In this document: piece after piece, positions 1 through 8,851 of the stretch
Numbering within the stretch: position 1 is the first letter of the stretch
Layout of the letters: each line of letters opens with the position of its first letter
Assembly: GCA_965660145.1 (NCBI GenBank)
Contig: CBFHYX010000001.1
Location: 124,001-188,000, forward strand
DNA from: JABURQ01 sp029243145
Lineage (GTDB): Bacteria; Planctomycetota; Planctomycetia; Planctomycetales; Planctomycetaceae
DNA: 64,000 bases
Reading direction: 5' to 3'
The notes under the pieces: model-generated
Databases searched by the model: none
The model's input: only the letters and a program-made list of their open reading frames with translations
Told to the model about the DNA's origin: nothing
Made by a program: the position numbers and the translations under genes

Positions 1-333
1 GGGGATCGTTGTCAGGCTTAATTCACGTAGCCTACTGATGACAAAGCCCGACGCGCCTAATCCCATTGTGATAATCATGGCAACGAGCGGCACAAAAAGG
101 TAAGCGAAGCCTCGATTGAAACCGTCCATCGAGGCATACATCAGAGTGACGAGTCCGAGACCGGTTCCGATAAAGCTGGCGATGCTGAGAGCCGTCCCCG
201 CCTGTCGTCCGCCAACCAGATAATCGCTCGCGCTGTGGACATGACGATTGACGTAGATCCCGAACGTCGCTGTCCCCAGAAGGTAGAAGACTACGATCAG
301 CCAGTCCCAGCCGGTAAAATTTGTTTCAAGCAT
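1..333 (-). CDS. Sodium:solute symporter (SSF family), N-terminal part only
   Basis: The gene runs off the left edge; only the first 111 codons are present, starting at an ATG (complement of 331-333). The translation begins MLETNFTGWDWL and shows a hydrophobic first helix (about residues 9-25), then the cytoplasmic stretch ASDYLVGGRQ (about 34-43), which matches the typical 'sdYflaGR' segment of the SSF/SLC5 family, followed by a second and third membrane segment rich in Gly, Ala and Leu. SSF proteins import sugars, amino acids or other solutes with sodium through the inner membrane. The substrate cannot be told from this fragment. Family assignment is from the pattern of the N-terminus; there is no stop codon in frame within the window. 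Confidence 0.82.
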   Translation of the reverse strand, partial: MLETNFTGWDWLIVVFYLLGTATFGIYVNRHVHSASDYLVGGRQAGTALSIASFIGTGLGLVTLMYASMDGFNRGFAYLFVPLVAMIITMGLGASGFVISRLRELSLTTIP

Positions 334-459
334 GCGTGACTCAATGAGTGAGTGACATCAACCTCACGAGAAGTGACTCGATTGAAACACCGCACGCCGT
401 GGAGTGCCAGCAGAAACTGAGGAATCCAGTGGAGAGATTCGTTATTACGAATAGGAATG

Positions 460-708
460 CTAACTCGGATTCTCGAAATCGTAATCTGTTCTCACTAAAC
501 CCGCTTCCTGTAGCCACAATAAAGTACGATAGACTGCAGATCGTGAAATGTGCTTGTTCTGAGAAATGATTTGCTCATAGAGTTTGTTTGGAGTGATAGG
601 TCCTTGGGCCTGAAATGCAAACTCGGCAACTAATCGACGTTCGCGCGTGAGTCGTCGATTTTGTTTGGAAAGTGCTCTCTCAAATTGTTGGAGGCGAGAG
701 TGTGTCAT
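460..708 (-). CDS. Short Fur-like winged-helix protein (DNA-binding half only)
   Basis: An 82-residue protein with the layout of the Fur N-terminal DNA-binding domain: RLTRERRLVAEF (helix 1-2, about residues 19-30), ITPNKLYEQI (about 38-47) and the recognition helix/wing SRSAVYRTLLWLQEAGLV (about 55-72). The normal Fur C-terminal dimerisation and metal domain with its His/Cys clusters is absent: the frame stops just after the wing, and I could not find the missing half in any frame downstream. A GGAAA stretch precedes the ATG. It lies 27 bp after pyruvate kinase in the same direction, so the two may be co-transcribed. It may be a stand-alone regulator lacking a metal sensor, or a truncated Fur paralogue. 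Target genes are unknown. Confidence 0.7.
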   Translation of the reverse strand: MTHSRLQQFERALSKQNRRLTRERRLVAEFAFQAQGPITPNKLYEQIISQNKHISRSAVYRTLLWLQEAGLVRTDYDFENPS

Positions 709-735
709 GAGTTTCCAAGATATGAGTGCGATTCC

Positions 736-2202
736 TCACTTCACCGCGTGTACCAGCATCATGTCGTGGCCTTGTGCCGACCATTTCGTCGATCCAATTA
801 ACACGATACGGCTTCCCGATTGCAATAACTGGTTGGCTTTGCCCCATTCGACCACAAAGTTCAATAATTGTTCAGGGGATTCTTCGACAACATGGGTCAT
901 CAAAGGGGCCACTCCCCAATAGAGGCACATACGTCGTGAAGTATCGACCTGATCGGTGAGTGCCAAGAGCGTCACGGGACTGCGTTGTTTGGAGATTGCC
1001 ATCGCAGTTTTCCCGCTGTGTGTTGCGACGACCATCAAATCGGCGTTCAAATGTTCGGCAGCCGTTGATGCCGCGAGAGTCACACCTTCGGTGACAAGTC
1101 GTGCGCGGGTTCGTTCTTCGCTGAGGGTGTCCCCAAACTTCTGCATAGTGACATGCCGTTCGGCTTCCCGCGCAATCCGACTCATCGTGGAAACGGCTTC
1201 GATCGGATATTTACCAATGGCCGATTCCCCGGAAAGCATGATGGCATCCGTTCCATCGAGAATCGCATTGGCAACATCGCTCGCTTCGGCCCGCGTCGGC
1301 CGTTCGTTATGTTGCATGCTGTCGAGCATTTGTGTCGCAGTGATCACGGGAATGCGATGCTGATTGCACAGCTTGATGATCTGTTTCTGTAACGTGGGGA
1401 CTTTAACAATGTCGGCTTCGACTCCAAGGTCACCGCGTGCCACCATGACGGCATCGGTGTGATCGAGGATTTCTTCCAAGGCATCGACGGCTTCCAGCTT
1501 CTCAATTTTCGCGACCACCTGCGGTTTATGATGAGTGTCTGCGGCTTCAATGCGATCCTTTAATTTTTTGACATCATCTGCCGAGCGTACAAAACTGAGT
1601 CCCAGAAAATCCAATTCCTGTGTGAGCGCCCAGTCGAGGTCTTCGAGATCTTTGTCGGTCAGGCTGGGTGTTGAAAGTATGACGCCGGGAAGGTTAATCC
1701 CTTGCCGAGACCGTAACGGCCCCCCTTCTGCCACGCGGCAGACCACTTGCCGTGCCTCGTCATTTTTTTCGGTGACGATCATTCGTACCGTACCATCGGC
1801 CAGCAAGACAGAGTCTCCCAACGAAAGGTCGTCGATTAAGCGATCATAAGTCGATGTGAGTTCTTGAGGCCCTGCTTCCGCCTTTTCGACGAAGGTGAAA
1901 ATATCTCCTTCGCGACAGTTAATTTCACCGTTGGGTAGTTCGCCCAAACGAATTTTGGGGCCAGAAAGGTCACCCAGCAGCGCCAATGGTTGCTGTAACT
2001 CTTCACTGATATTACGAATGCGAGCGACGACAGTTGCCAACCATTCGTGAGATCCGTGGGCAAAGTTGAGTCGAAAAATATCGACGCCCGCTTCGACCAG
2101 GGATCGCAGCATGTCGAGCGATTCCACAGCCGGCCCGACAGTTGCGATAATTTTGGTCTTCACTCCATGACGCTCACGATAGCGGCGATCTTGCGATTCC
2201 AT
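736..2202 (-). CDS. pyk: Pyruvate kinase
   Basis: Pyruvate kinase makes pyruvate and ATP from phosphoenolpyruvate and ADP at the end of glycolysis, in the cytoplasm. The 488-residue product is close to the usual 470-480. Visible motifs in order are KTKIIATVGPA near residue 16, RLNFAHGSHE (the classic form has Ser in place of Ala), GDLSGPKIR, the catalytic-lysine strand VVAKIEK, VARGDLGVE, ITATQMLDSM and the signature AIMLSGESAIGKYP; the last ~120 residues are the regulatory C-terminal domain. It is followed after 27 bp by the short Fur-like gene and preceded after 21 bp by the DUF255 gene, so the three genes may form one transcript. The substitution of DLSGPKIR for the common DTKGPEIR points to a divergent bacterial subgroup. 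Confidence 0.96.
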   Translation of the reverse strand: MESQDRRYRERHGVKTKIIATVGPAVESLDMLRSLVEAGVDIFRLNFAHGSHEWLATVVARIRNISEELQQPLALLGDLSGPKIRLGELPNGEINCREGDIFTFVEKAEAGPQELTSTYDRLIDDLSLGDSVLLADGTVRMIVTEKNDEARQVVCRVAEGGPLRSRQGINLPGVILSTPSLTDKDLEDLDWALTQELDFLGLSFVRSADDVKKLKDRIEAADTHHKPQVVAKIEKLEAVDALEEILDHTDAVMVARGDLGVEADIVKVPTLQKQIIKLCNQHRIPVITATQMLDSMQHNERPTRAEASDVANAILDGTDAIMLSGESAIGKYPIEAVSTMSRIAREAERHVTMQKFGDTLSEERTRARLVTEGVTLAASTAAEHLNADLMVVATHSGKTAMAISKQRSPVTLLALTDQVDTSRRMCLYWGVAPLMTHVVEESPEQLLNFVVEWGKANQLLQSGSRIVLIGSTKWSAQGHDMMLVHAVK

Positions 2203-2223
2203 TCACTTCTCCTCAACAGAATT

Positions 2224-4716
2224 TCAGCGACCTTTGGGGAAATATTTTTCGTTGGCCGATTTGATCGGCTCTCCCGACTTGGCAACTTCCAGAGTGAGCG
2301 TTCCTCCGGTCGTCGCGGGTGGTTTGCACATCTTGTCGTTACAAGCCTGATATTTTACATTCATGCGGACCTTCACCGACTTGCCTGCTAAGTTGTTGGG
2401 GATTGTGATTTGCCCATAAATGACGACTTGTCCTTCGTAAACCATGAGCGGATCGTCAAACCCTTCCAGTTCGAAGGACTTTCCTTTGGGATACTTGGCC
2501 GCTTTCAGTGTAATCCCATCATCGGATTCTATTTTGAATTCCGTCGGAATGAAGAAATCAGGCTGGGCCGGATTCGTATTGATGTGCCAACCTTCTTCAA
2601 CATTGATCACAATCGCGACGAGTGCCGTTTTACCGGGAGGTAGTTTTTTGACATTCAAATAAGGCTTGAATGTGATGACATGTTTCTTTTCCTGAAACGC
2701 GACGGGCATCAAGGCATGTCCGGCGGTCAGAAATATTTGATTCCCGAACTCAGAGGTTTTCGGTTCTTCTTTCAGAAAATACTTAGACATCGCCAAGCTC
2801 AAAATGCTCAAACTGCGTGGACTGCGATCATAAACCGGTGCGAAGACTTTCAACGTTTCTTCGGCGCGTTGGCGGTATTTCGGTTCACCCGTCAGACGAG
2901 AGAGTTCCAACAAATTGATTGCCGAGACACTGTTGCCAGATGGGATCACCGCATCATAGGCAGACTTCGATTTGGCGATCAGTTTCTCGTGGTCGTGTGA
3001 TGTAAAGAAAAATGCTTTTGAAGTCTCATCCCAAAATCGATCAAGTTGTCGGTCGTTCCAAGTTCGAGCGGCTGTCAGCCATTTCTCGTCATTGGTCGAA
3101 CGATAGAGTTCCAGCAGTGCTGAAACATAAAACGCATAATCGTCGAGGTAAGCATTCAGCTTGGCTTTTCCGTCGCGTGCCGTTCGCAGCAGATGCCCTT
3201 CCTCGTCAACCATATTCTGCTGAATGAATTCAGCCGCTTTCACTGCGACCGCCGTGTATCGAGGTTCTTCCAAGACTCGACCCGCTTTCGCAAACGCTTC
3301 GATCATCAATGCGTTCCAGCTTACGAGAACTTTGTCATCGAGCAGTGGTTGTTTGCGGTTGTTGCGAATTGTGAGAAGTTGTTGCTTCCATTTTTCCAGA
3401 TTGTTGCGCAAATCGGATTCTGTCTGTCCAAGTTGCTCCGCACTTTCCTTGATCGATTGTGACAAGTGGAGCACGTAGCCATGCTCAAATGGATTCGGAT
3501 TGTTGAGGCCATAAACGGCAAAAAACTGTTCCGCCGATTTTTCCCCGAGTGCTTCCACGATCTCTGCTTTCGACCAGACATAATGTTTGCCCTCGACCGA
3601 TTCCGTCTCGGCATCAATAGCCGAGTAAAAACCCCCCGTTTTGTCGGTCATTTTTGTGAGAACAAATTCCAGAGTTTCGACCGCCGCATCTTTGTAAAGT
3701 CGATCTTCGGTCAACTCCCAGGCTGAGAGATACATGGGGACCAGTTGTGCCTGGTCGTATAACATCTTCTCAAAGTGAGGAACGAGCCATTCGCGGTCGG
3801 TGCTGTAGCGATGAAACCCACCTTCTAGGTGATCTCGGATTCCACCTTGCGCAATCTCGGTCAAGGTTTTGAGCACCATTTGTTGGGCTTCGTCATCTTG
3901 ATTCACCCGCGCGGCATGCATCAATAACGATAACTTTGAGGGAGTGGGGAATTTTGGACCATCAGGACGTGAAGTATTAAAATCGATTCCACCATATTCG
4001 GGGTCGTAACTCTCTTTAAGAGCCTGGATGCTGCGGTCAATGTTTGATTCTTTCAGCGTGACGCTGCCCAGATCAAGCATGGGAGTCATCTGCCGCTTGA
4101 CGACGTTCGTCATGACATCTGCGTTAGCGCGAATCGATTTTTCATTGTCCTGCCACAATCCCGAGACTCGTTCCATGACCGTCGGGAATCCCGTTCGTCC
4201 ATCTTTCGTATCGGCGGGTGGAAAATAAGTTCCGCCCGCAAAGGGTTTACCGTCGGGGGTTAAAAAGATCGAGAGTGGCCAGCCGCCACCGCTCGGAGAT
4301 CCAATCAATTGGTTGTAAACAATCAGGGAGGTCATGTAGATGTCGTCAACATCGGGACGCTCTTCACGATCCACTTTAATATTGATGAACTGTTCGTTCA
4401 TCGCGGCGGCAATTTCTTTGTTTTCGAACACCAACCGTTCCATCACGTGACACCAATAGCAACTGCTATAGCCTATCGAAAGAAAGATCGGCTTATTCTC
4501 TTTCTTGGCGGCCTCGAATGCTTCTGGTCCCCAGGGATACCAGTTGACGGGATTGTGAGCATGCAGCAGCAGGTAGGGGCTCGATTCATCCGCCAAACGA
4601 TTGGATGTTGTTTTGGGCGAAGAATCTTCGGCAAGACCGACAGCCGTCAGCAGACTGAAAACCGAACTGAAAATCACCAAGGGAAGGCGATATTTTGCAC
4701 AAGCATTGATCAACAT
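2224..4716 (-). CDS. DUF255 thioredoxin-like protein fused to a DsbD-alpha-like domain
   Basis: An 830-residue exported protein. Residues 1-29 form a signal peptide ending near GLAED. Residues 40-200 match the DUF255/YyaL (SPATA20) thioredoxin-like domain: HNPVNWYPWG, then the CxxC motif CYWC at residues 86-89 followed by HVME and KVDREERPDVD. Residues ~250-650 look like the alpha/alpha six-hairpin region of the same family. An added C-terminal part (~690-815; GWHINTNPAQPDFF and YQACNDKMCKPP) resembles the N-terminal immunoglobulin-like domain of DsbD, including a C-x4-C pair. Family knowledge suggests a redox role on the outside of the inner membrane; the precise reaction is unknown. It is 21 bp upstream of pyk. 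Confidence 0.88.
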   Translation of the reverse strand: MLINACAKYRLPLVIFSSVFSLLTAVGLAEDSSPKTTSNRLADESSPYLLLHAHNPVNWYPWGPEAFEAAKKENKPIFLSIGYSSCYWCHVMERLVFENKEIAAAMNEQFINIKVDREERPDVDDIYMTSLIVYNQLIGSPSGGGWPLSIFLTPDGKPFAGGTYFPPADTKDGRTGFPTVMERVSGLWQDNEKSIRANADVMTNVVKRQMTPMLDLGSVTLKESNIDRSIQALKESYDPEYGGIDFNTSRPDGPKFPTPSKLSLLMHAARVNQDDEAQQMVLKTLTEIAQGGIRDHLEGGFHRYSTDREWLVPHFEKMLYDQAQLVPMYLSAWELTEDRLYKDAAVETLEFVLTKMTDKTGGFYSAIDAETESVEGKHYVWSKAEIVEALGEKSAEQFFAVYGLNNPNPFEHGYVLHLSQSIKESAEQLGQTESDLRNNLEKWKQQLLTIRNNRKQPLLDDKVLVSWNALMIEAFAKAGRVLEEPRYTAVAVKAAEFIQQNMVDEEGHLLRTARDGKAKLNAYLDDYAFYVSALLELYRSTNDEKWLTAARTWNDRQLDRFWDETSKAFFFTSHDHEKLIAKSKSAYDAVIPSGNSVSAINLLELSRLTGEPKYRQRAEETLKVFAPVYDRSPRSLSILSLAMSKYFLKEEPKTSEFGNQIFLTAGHALMPVAFQEKKHVITFKPYLNVKKLPPGKTALVAIVINVEEGWHINTNPAQPDFFIPTEFKIESDDGITLKAAKYPKGKSFELEGFDDPLMVYEGQVVIYGQITIPNNLAGKSVKVRMNVKYQACNDKMCKPPATTGGTLTLEVAKSGEPIKSANEKYFPKGR

Positions 4717-4810
4717 AAAAAGACTCCTTCATCAGGACAATTCACCGATCATTCGGTTATTCCTGGATAATACCGGACGCTTCTTGTCCCGGTCTGTGAT
4801 GCGTCTTACA

Positions 4811-4855
4811 GTGTCCTGCAAATTAGTGTTCTACAATTCCGTGTCCTGCAATTGC
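4811..4855. repeat. Three imperfect 15-bp direct repeats
   Basis: Three adjacent units start at 4811, 4826 and 4841: GTGTCCTGCAAATTA, GTGTTCTACAATTCC and GTGTCCTGCAATTGC. They sit in the 161-bp gap between the stop of the MoxR gene and the start of the DUF255 gene, i.e. in the region that would carry the DUF255 promoter or a read-through leader. They may be a regulator binding array or simple slippage; nothing decides between these. Confidence 0.6.
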
Positions 4856-4877
4856 CGCAGTGAGTGATTATTCCATT

Positions 4878-5819
4878 TTAATCGGGAACTGCCGTTTGCT
4901 GCAGGATTTGTTCTAAAATGGTGACGGCTCGTTGTCGTTGACTTTCGCGCAGAACGGAACGGCATTGGACACGGTGAGCGAGAACTTCTATCGAGAGTTC
5001 TTTGACATCGTCGGGAATCACATAGTCGCGCCCGGCGACCATCGCCTGACTTTGCAGCGCTCGATAGAACGTGAGCGCACCGCGCGTACTGACTCCCACT
5101 TCCAAATCGGGATGCTCGCGAGTGGCCGTAACAATGTCCAACAGATAGTCGTTGATGGATTCTTCGACTTTGATGTTTCGCACATCTGTTTGAATGGCGA
5201 TCAATTCTTCTCCCGACATCACCGGTTCGAGAGTATCGACGGGTTCGCCGGCGCGGTGCTGATTGAGCGCTTGCTTTTCAAATTCCCGGTCGGGATAACC
5301 AATTTCGATTCTTAACATGAAGCGGTCGAGTTGATTTTCCGGCAGCGGATAAGTTCCCTCAAACTCAAACGGGTTCTGTGTCGCCAAGACAAAGAAAGGT
5401 GGGTCGAGTTGATGGGTCGTTCCTTCAATCGAGACTTGTCCCTCGTTCATTGCTTCCAGTAAGGCGCTTTGCGTTCGGGGTGTCGTGCGGTTGATTTCGT
5501 CAGCTAACAGAATGTTGGTAAAGATGGGCCCTTCTCGAAACTCAAATTCTCCCTGATTGGGGAGAAAAATACTTGCTCCCAAAATGTCACTCGGCAGCAT
5601 GTCGGGAGTAAACTGGAGGCGTGTGAAATCGCAAGAGAGAGATTTGGCGATGGCTTTTGCGAGAGATGTTTTGCCTACTCCAGGCGCATCTTCCACTAAC
5701 AAATGACCACCACCGAACAACGCAACGAGTGAACTGCGGATGGCTTCGGGCTTCCCCAACAGCACTTTTCCGATGTTTTCATGTAGTTTCTGAATTTTTG
5801 CAAAATGCTGATTAGCCAC
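4878..5819 (-). CDS. MoxR-family AAA+ ATPase
   Basis: A 313-residue cytoplasmic AAA+ ATPase of the MoxR class, proteins thought to act as chaperones in maturing or activating partner complexes, often with DUF58/VWA proteins. Walker A is DAPGVGKT (Lys50, Thr51), Walker B is ILLADEINR (about 107-115), followed by TPRTQSALLEAMNE and the sensor stretch LATQNPFEFEGTYPLPE, which includes the MoxR-typical insert, then QLDRFMLR with the arginine. The start codon is GTG, preceded by AAGGGA at a reasonable distance. The usual DUF58 and VWA partners are not found next to it: downstream is the DUF255 gene after 161 bp. The partner is therefore unknown. Confidence 0.93.
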   Translation of the reverse strand: MANQHFAKIQKLHENIGKVLLGKPEAIRSSLVALFGGGHLLVEDAPGVGKTSLAKAIAKSLSCDFTRLQFTPDMLPSDILGASIFLPNQGEFEFREGPIFTNILLADEINRTTPRTQSALLEAMNEGQVSIEGTTHQLDPPFFVLATQNPFEFEGTYPLPENQLDRFMLRIEIGYPDREFEKQALNQHRAGEPVDTLEPVMSGEELIAIQTDVRNIKVEESINDYLLDIVTATREHPDLEVGVSTRGALTFYRALQSQAMVAGRDYVIPDDVKELSIEVLAHRVQCRSVLRESQRQRAVTILEQILQQTAVPD

Positions 5820-6221
5820 TCTGACAATCCCTTAATGATGATTTTCAAGGCGAACGTGGTTTGCAGAAGTCCCGATCAATCTGCTTGGATTCAGTCAATA
5901 AAGCATGCACGAAGCATACCGGAATTGTAAGCCTCTCTTCTACTTATGGCACCGGAATTCATCTTATGGCACCGGAATTCATCAAATTGACATCGTTTGA
6001 TCAGATCCTGTCGTCAAATCGAAAAGACGCTCTCTCGTCACAATCAGCAATCTTTCACTATCCCACCAAGGCAAGCCAAGAATGTGCAAATTCTGCCAAC
6101 ACCTTCCGAGTCTCCGACTTCGTCTCAATTGTCGGTCTTCGCTATTCCGATAAAGTAATTGTGTCATAAGGCTTTACGCTGAATTTTATGTTCGTGAAAC
6201 CCATCGCTTTGCAGAGATTGC
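5820..6221. other. Intergenic region with a 20-bp tandem duplication
   Basis: This 402-bp divergent gap lies between the MoxR gene (minus) and the PAP2 gene (plus), so it should hold promoters for both. The only distinct structure is an exact tandem duplication of a 20-bp unit (5944-5963 and 5964-5983). Open frames on either strand here have no recognisable protein features. No tRNA or terminator is seen. Confidence 0.6.
5944..5983. repeat. Exact 2 x 20-bp tandem repeat
   Basis: The unit ttatggcaccggaattcatc occurs twice with no spacer. A related string (taccggaatt) occurs a little upstream near 5917. It is most simply a recent slippage duplication, possibly variable between strains. Confidence 0.9.
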
Positions 6222-7355
6222 ATGACTCAAGCCGCCAAGACATGGATGTCTGAGAGGGGTCGGAAACCGTTTAGAATGGTCTCCGCCGGCTCGACGTTCG
6301 CGCGGTGCTTGTTGGTCAGTTTCGTGCTGGGAGGCTTGTCGATATTCCCGCTCTCAGCGAATGGTGAGTGGCGTCCGACTCATTCTCCCGATGAAATTTT
6401 GACGACAATCGATCATCCCGAAGTCTTATTTGCGAATACGACAGAGACGGTTGATTCTCAATTCCAACCGATCACGACTTCTCTTGAATCGACTTCTGCG
6501 TCACCAACTTCTGAACTCGACAGAGTGATGCCCGTTTCGAGCAACATCATCTCAGAGTCTGAGCAATCTTGTTGCCACGTGATTCAGCGCCCTGTCTGTA
6601 CACAGTGTTCCCTATGTCGTGAACTTCCATTGAGTCGCTTTGATGAGTGTCTGACGCCGTGGGAGTTCCTCGCGAACGATTCAGTCACATTATTGCATAA
6701 TCTTGATGACGACTTCATCGATCTCTGGCAACCAGAAAATATTCTTTTCACCAGTGCCGGTCTGGGGTTGGCACTGGGAATGCGCGGTTCCGTGGATGAT
6801 GACGTTCGCGAATACACTCGCGAGAATCCACGGCGCTGGGGGAAATTCAGCGAAACTCTGGGCGTCATGGGTAATGCTGAAGTTCAAGTGGCGGGAATCG
6901 GGTTATTGTATGGCTACGCTTGGCACACACGCGATTCCGAGTTGATGAACTTCACCCGATTGCTCATTCGCTCTTACGCTTTAACCGGGCTGAGTACAAT
7001 GGCCATCAAGGCGGCCACCAACACAGATCGTCCCAGTGATAGCTGGAACGATGGCGAATATGGATTTCCCTCAGCTCACGTCTCGCTCTCATTCGCAATC
7101 GCCGCGACGGTCGAAGAATATTACGGACCCCGCGCAGGAATCCCCGCTTATTTAACCGCCTCGTTGATCGGTTGGAGCCGTATTGATGAGCGCGATCACG
7201 ATCTTTCCGATGTCGTGTTTGGTGCAGTTTTAGGCTACGCGATTGCCAAATCGGTCGCTGGTAAAGAACTGAGGAACGATTCCCGCATTCGAATGTTCCC
7301 TTGGACCGATCCCGTTGCGAATACCTACGGAACAATGTTCGAATTCGATTTCTGA
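6222..7355 (+). CDS. PAP2-superfamily phosphatase, exported
   Basis: A 377-residue protein with an N-terminal hydrophobic signal (RCLLVSFVLGGLSIFPLSANG), an unconserved, Cys-containing linker (about 55-145), and a PAP2 acid phosphatase domain. All three catalytic signatures are present: KAATNTDRP (K263-P271, KX6RP), PSAH (283-286) and SRIDERDHDLSD (319-330, SRX5HX3D). PAP2 enzymes dephosphorylate lipid phosphates such as phosphatidic acid or undecaprenyl pyrophosphate, or small phospho-compounds, on the outer face of the membrane. The domain here has few strong transmembrane helices, so it may be periplasmic. The first ATG is used here; later ATGs at 6247 or 6276 would still keep the signal peptide. 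It is followed by the MT-A70 gene. Confidence 0.88.
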   Translation: MTQAAKTWMSERGRKPFRMVSAGSTFARCLLVSFVLGGLSIFPLSANGEWRPTHSPDEILTTIDHPEVLFANTTETVDSQFQPITTSLESTSASPTSELDRVMPVSSNIISESEQSCCHVIQRPVCTQCSLCRELPLSRFDECLTPWEFLANDSVTLLHNLDDDFIDLWQPENILFTSAGLGLALGMRGSVDDDVREYTRENPRRWGKFSETLGVMGNAEVQVAGIGLLYGYAWHTRDSELMNFTRLLIRSYALTGLSTMAIKAATNTDRPSDSWNDGEYGFPSAHVSLSFAIAATVEEYYGPRAGIPAYLTASLIGWSRIDERDHDLSDVVFGAVLGYAIAKSVAGKELRNDSRIRMFPWTDPVANTYGTMFEFDF

Positions 7356-7394
7356 ATCTCGCAAATCCCATTTTCGTTGAAAAGGCCTGTCAGC

Positions 7395-8009
7395 ATGGAT
7401 GCTCGACTTCCCGGACTGAAAAAGAAATTTCAAACCATTTACGCTGATCCTCCGTGGCAGTTTCAAAACCGCACCGGAAAAGTGGCTCCCGAACATCGTC
7501 GCTTGAAACGCTATGAAACGATGTCACTCGATGACATTTGCGACTTGCCCATTGCCGCTCATACGGAAGAAAACGCCCATCTCTACATGTGGGTACCGAA
7601 TGCGTTATTACCGGACGGTCTGCGAGTCTTGGATGCTTGGGGATTCAAATACAAATCGAATCTGATCTGGTACAAGATCCGCAAAGATGGAGGCCCCGAC
7701 GGACGTGGCGTGGGCTTTTATTTCCGCAATGTGACCGAAGTCTTACTGTTCGGCCTCAAAGGACGCCTGCGAACTTTGCAACCGGGACGATCGCAAGTCA
7801 ATCTTCTTTCCAGCCGTAAAAGAGAACACTCGCGCAAGCCCGATGAATTTTATAATCTGATTGAAGATTGTAGTCCGGGGCCTTATCTGGAACTATTCGC
7901 TCGCGAAAAACGCCCCGGATGGACACAATGGGGCGACCAAATTGATACCTACCACGAGACAAAACGGGTCGCTCCCGGCTATCGTGGTGGAGATGTCGAA
8001 GCCGCCTGA
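7395..8009 (+). CDS. MT-A70 family adenine methyltransferase
   Basis: A 204-residue protein of the MT-A70 family, which methylates adenine N6 in RNA or, in bacteria and phages, usually DNA. The catalytic motif DPPW lies at residues 18-21 (IYADPPWQF), followed by MSLDDICDLPI, HLYMWVPNALL and WGFKYKSNLIWYKI; the S-adenosylmethionine-related end is PGPYLELFAREKRPGW. I chose ATG 7395 because AAAGG sits about 10 bases before it; a TTG at 7377 is an alternative. No restriction endonuclease gene is nearby, so it looks like an orphan methyltransferase. It is 39 bp from the PAP2 gene and 69 bp before bioD. Confidence 0.92.
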   Translation: MDARLPGLKKKFQTIYADPPWQFQNRTGKVAPEHRRLKRYETMSLDDICDLPIAAHTEENAHLYMWVPNALLPDGLRVLDAWGFKYKSNLIWYKIRKDGGPDGRGVGFYFRNVTEVLLFGLKGRLRTLQPGRSQVNLLSSRKREHSRKPDEFYNLIEDCSPGPYLELFAREKRPGWTQWGDQIDTYHETKRVAPGYRGGDVEAA

Positions 8010-8078
8010 TTCCGAATTGTGCGGGAAGGGTTGTTTCGATGTGAAACCAGTTCACTTCCCTTTTCATCTCAGCTCAAC

Positions 8079-8780
8079 ATGCGCGGACTCTTCATCACAG
8101 GCACTGATACTGATGTCGGCAAGACCTATGTCACGTCTGCCATCGCGCGCCAACTTTGTGCAGAAGGGAAATCGGTGGGGCTCTATAAGCCCGCATGTTC
8201 GGGAGCAGAAATTGACGAACATGGAATTTCCTATTGGCACGACGTGGAATCTCACTATCAAGCTCTCGGAGGACGCTTTGAGCGTGAGAACATCTGCCCG
8301 CAATGCTTTGCTCTTCCGGCCGCTCCACCGGTGGCCGCTCGGTTAGAGAATCGAGAAGTGAGTGCATCGCGGCTCAAATCTGCTCACGACTGGTGGCAGG
8401 ATCGCGTTGATTTATTGCTGGTTGAAGGTGTGGGAGGCTGGCTTTGCCCCTTAACGGAAACCTCTTTGGTGGCTGACTTTGCACAAGATTGTGGCTGGCC
8501 CGTGGTCATTGTGGCTCCGCGCGGATTGGGAGCCTTGAATCACACCTTATTGACCGTTGAATCGGTTCGTTCTCGGCATTTACCGGTCGCGGGAATCATT
8601 TTAAACGAGCATTGCACGCCGTCGGGATCGATTGCTGAACAAACAAATCCAGCAGAACTCGCCAGATTGACTGATGTTCCGATTTTGTCATTGGTGGAAT
8701 TTGATGCATCTAAGATGTTGCGACAGCCCGGCTCTCAGGACACAATTGATTGGGAACAGATCGCTTCCCAGTGGGAGTGA
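8079..8780 (+). CDS. bioD: ATP-dependent dethiobiotin synthetase
   Basis: BioD closes the ureido ring of dethiobiotin from 7,8-diaminopelargonate, CO2 and ATP, the penultimate biotin step. The product is 233 residues, the usual length. The P-loop is GTDTDVGKTYVTSA (residues 8-21); KPACSGA matches the lysine-containing substrate loop, and LLVEGVGGWLCPL is the usual third motif. ATG 8079 puts the P-loop at the normal place; the open frame extends upstream to 8019 but without homology. No other bio gene is in the window. An 8-bp inverted repeat (GATCACAC at 8779, GTGTGATC at 8831) brackets the downstream gap. Confidence 0.95.
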   Translation: MRGLFITGTDTDVGKTYVTSAIARQLCAEGKSVGLYKPACSGAEIDEHGISYWHDVESHYQALGGRFERENICPQCFALPAAPPVAARLENREVSASRLKSAHDWWQDRVDLLLVEGVGGWLCPLTETSLVADFAQDCGWPVVIVAPRGLGALNHTLLTVESVRSRHLPVAGIILNEHCTPSGSIAEQTNPAELARLTDVPILSLVEFDASKMLRQPGSQDTIDWEQIASQWE

Positions 8781-8851
8781 TCACACCGGTTCTTGCCTAC
8801 GCTCATTAGAAACCTGATCGCAAACGGGCAGTGTGATCCCCGGAGTATGCT

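Noticed and set aside
5861..6169. Plus-strand 102-codon frame in the gap before the PAP2 gene
   Set aside because: No homology pattern, made partly of the 20-bp repeat.
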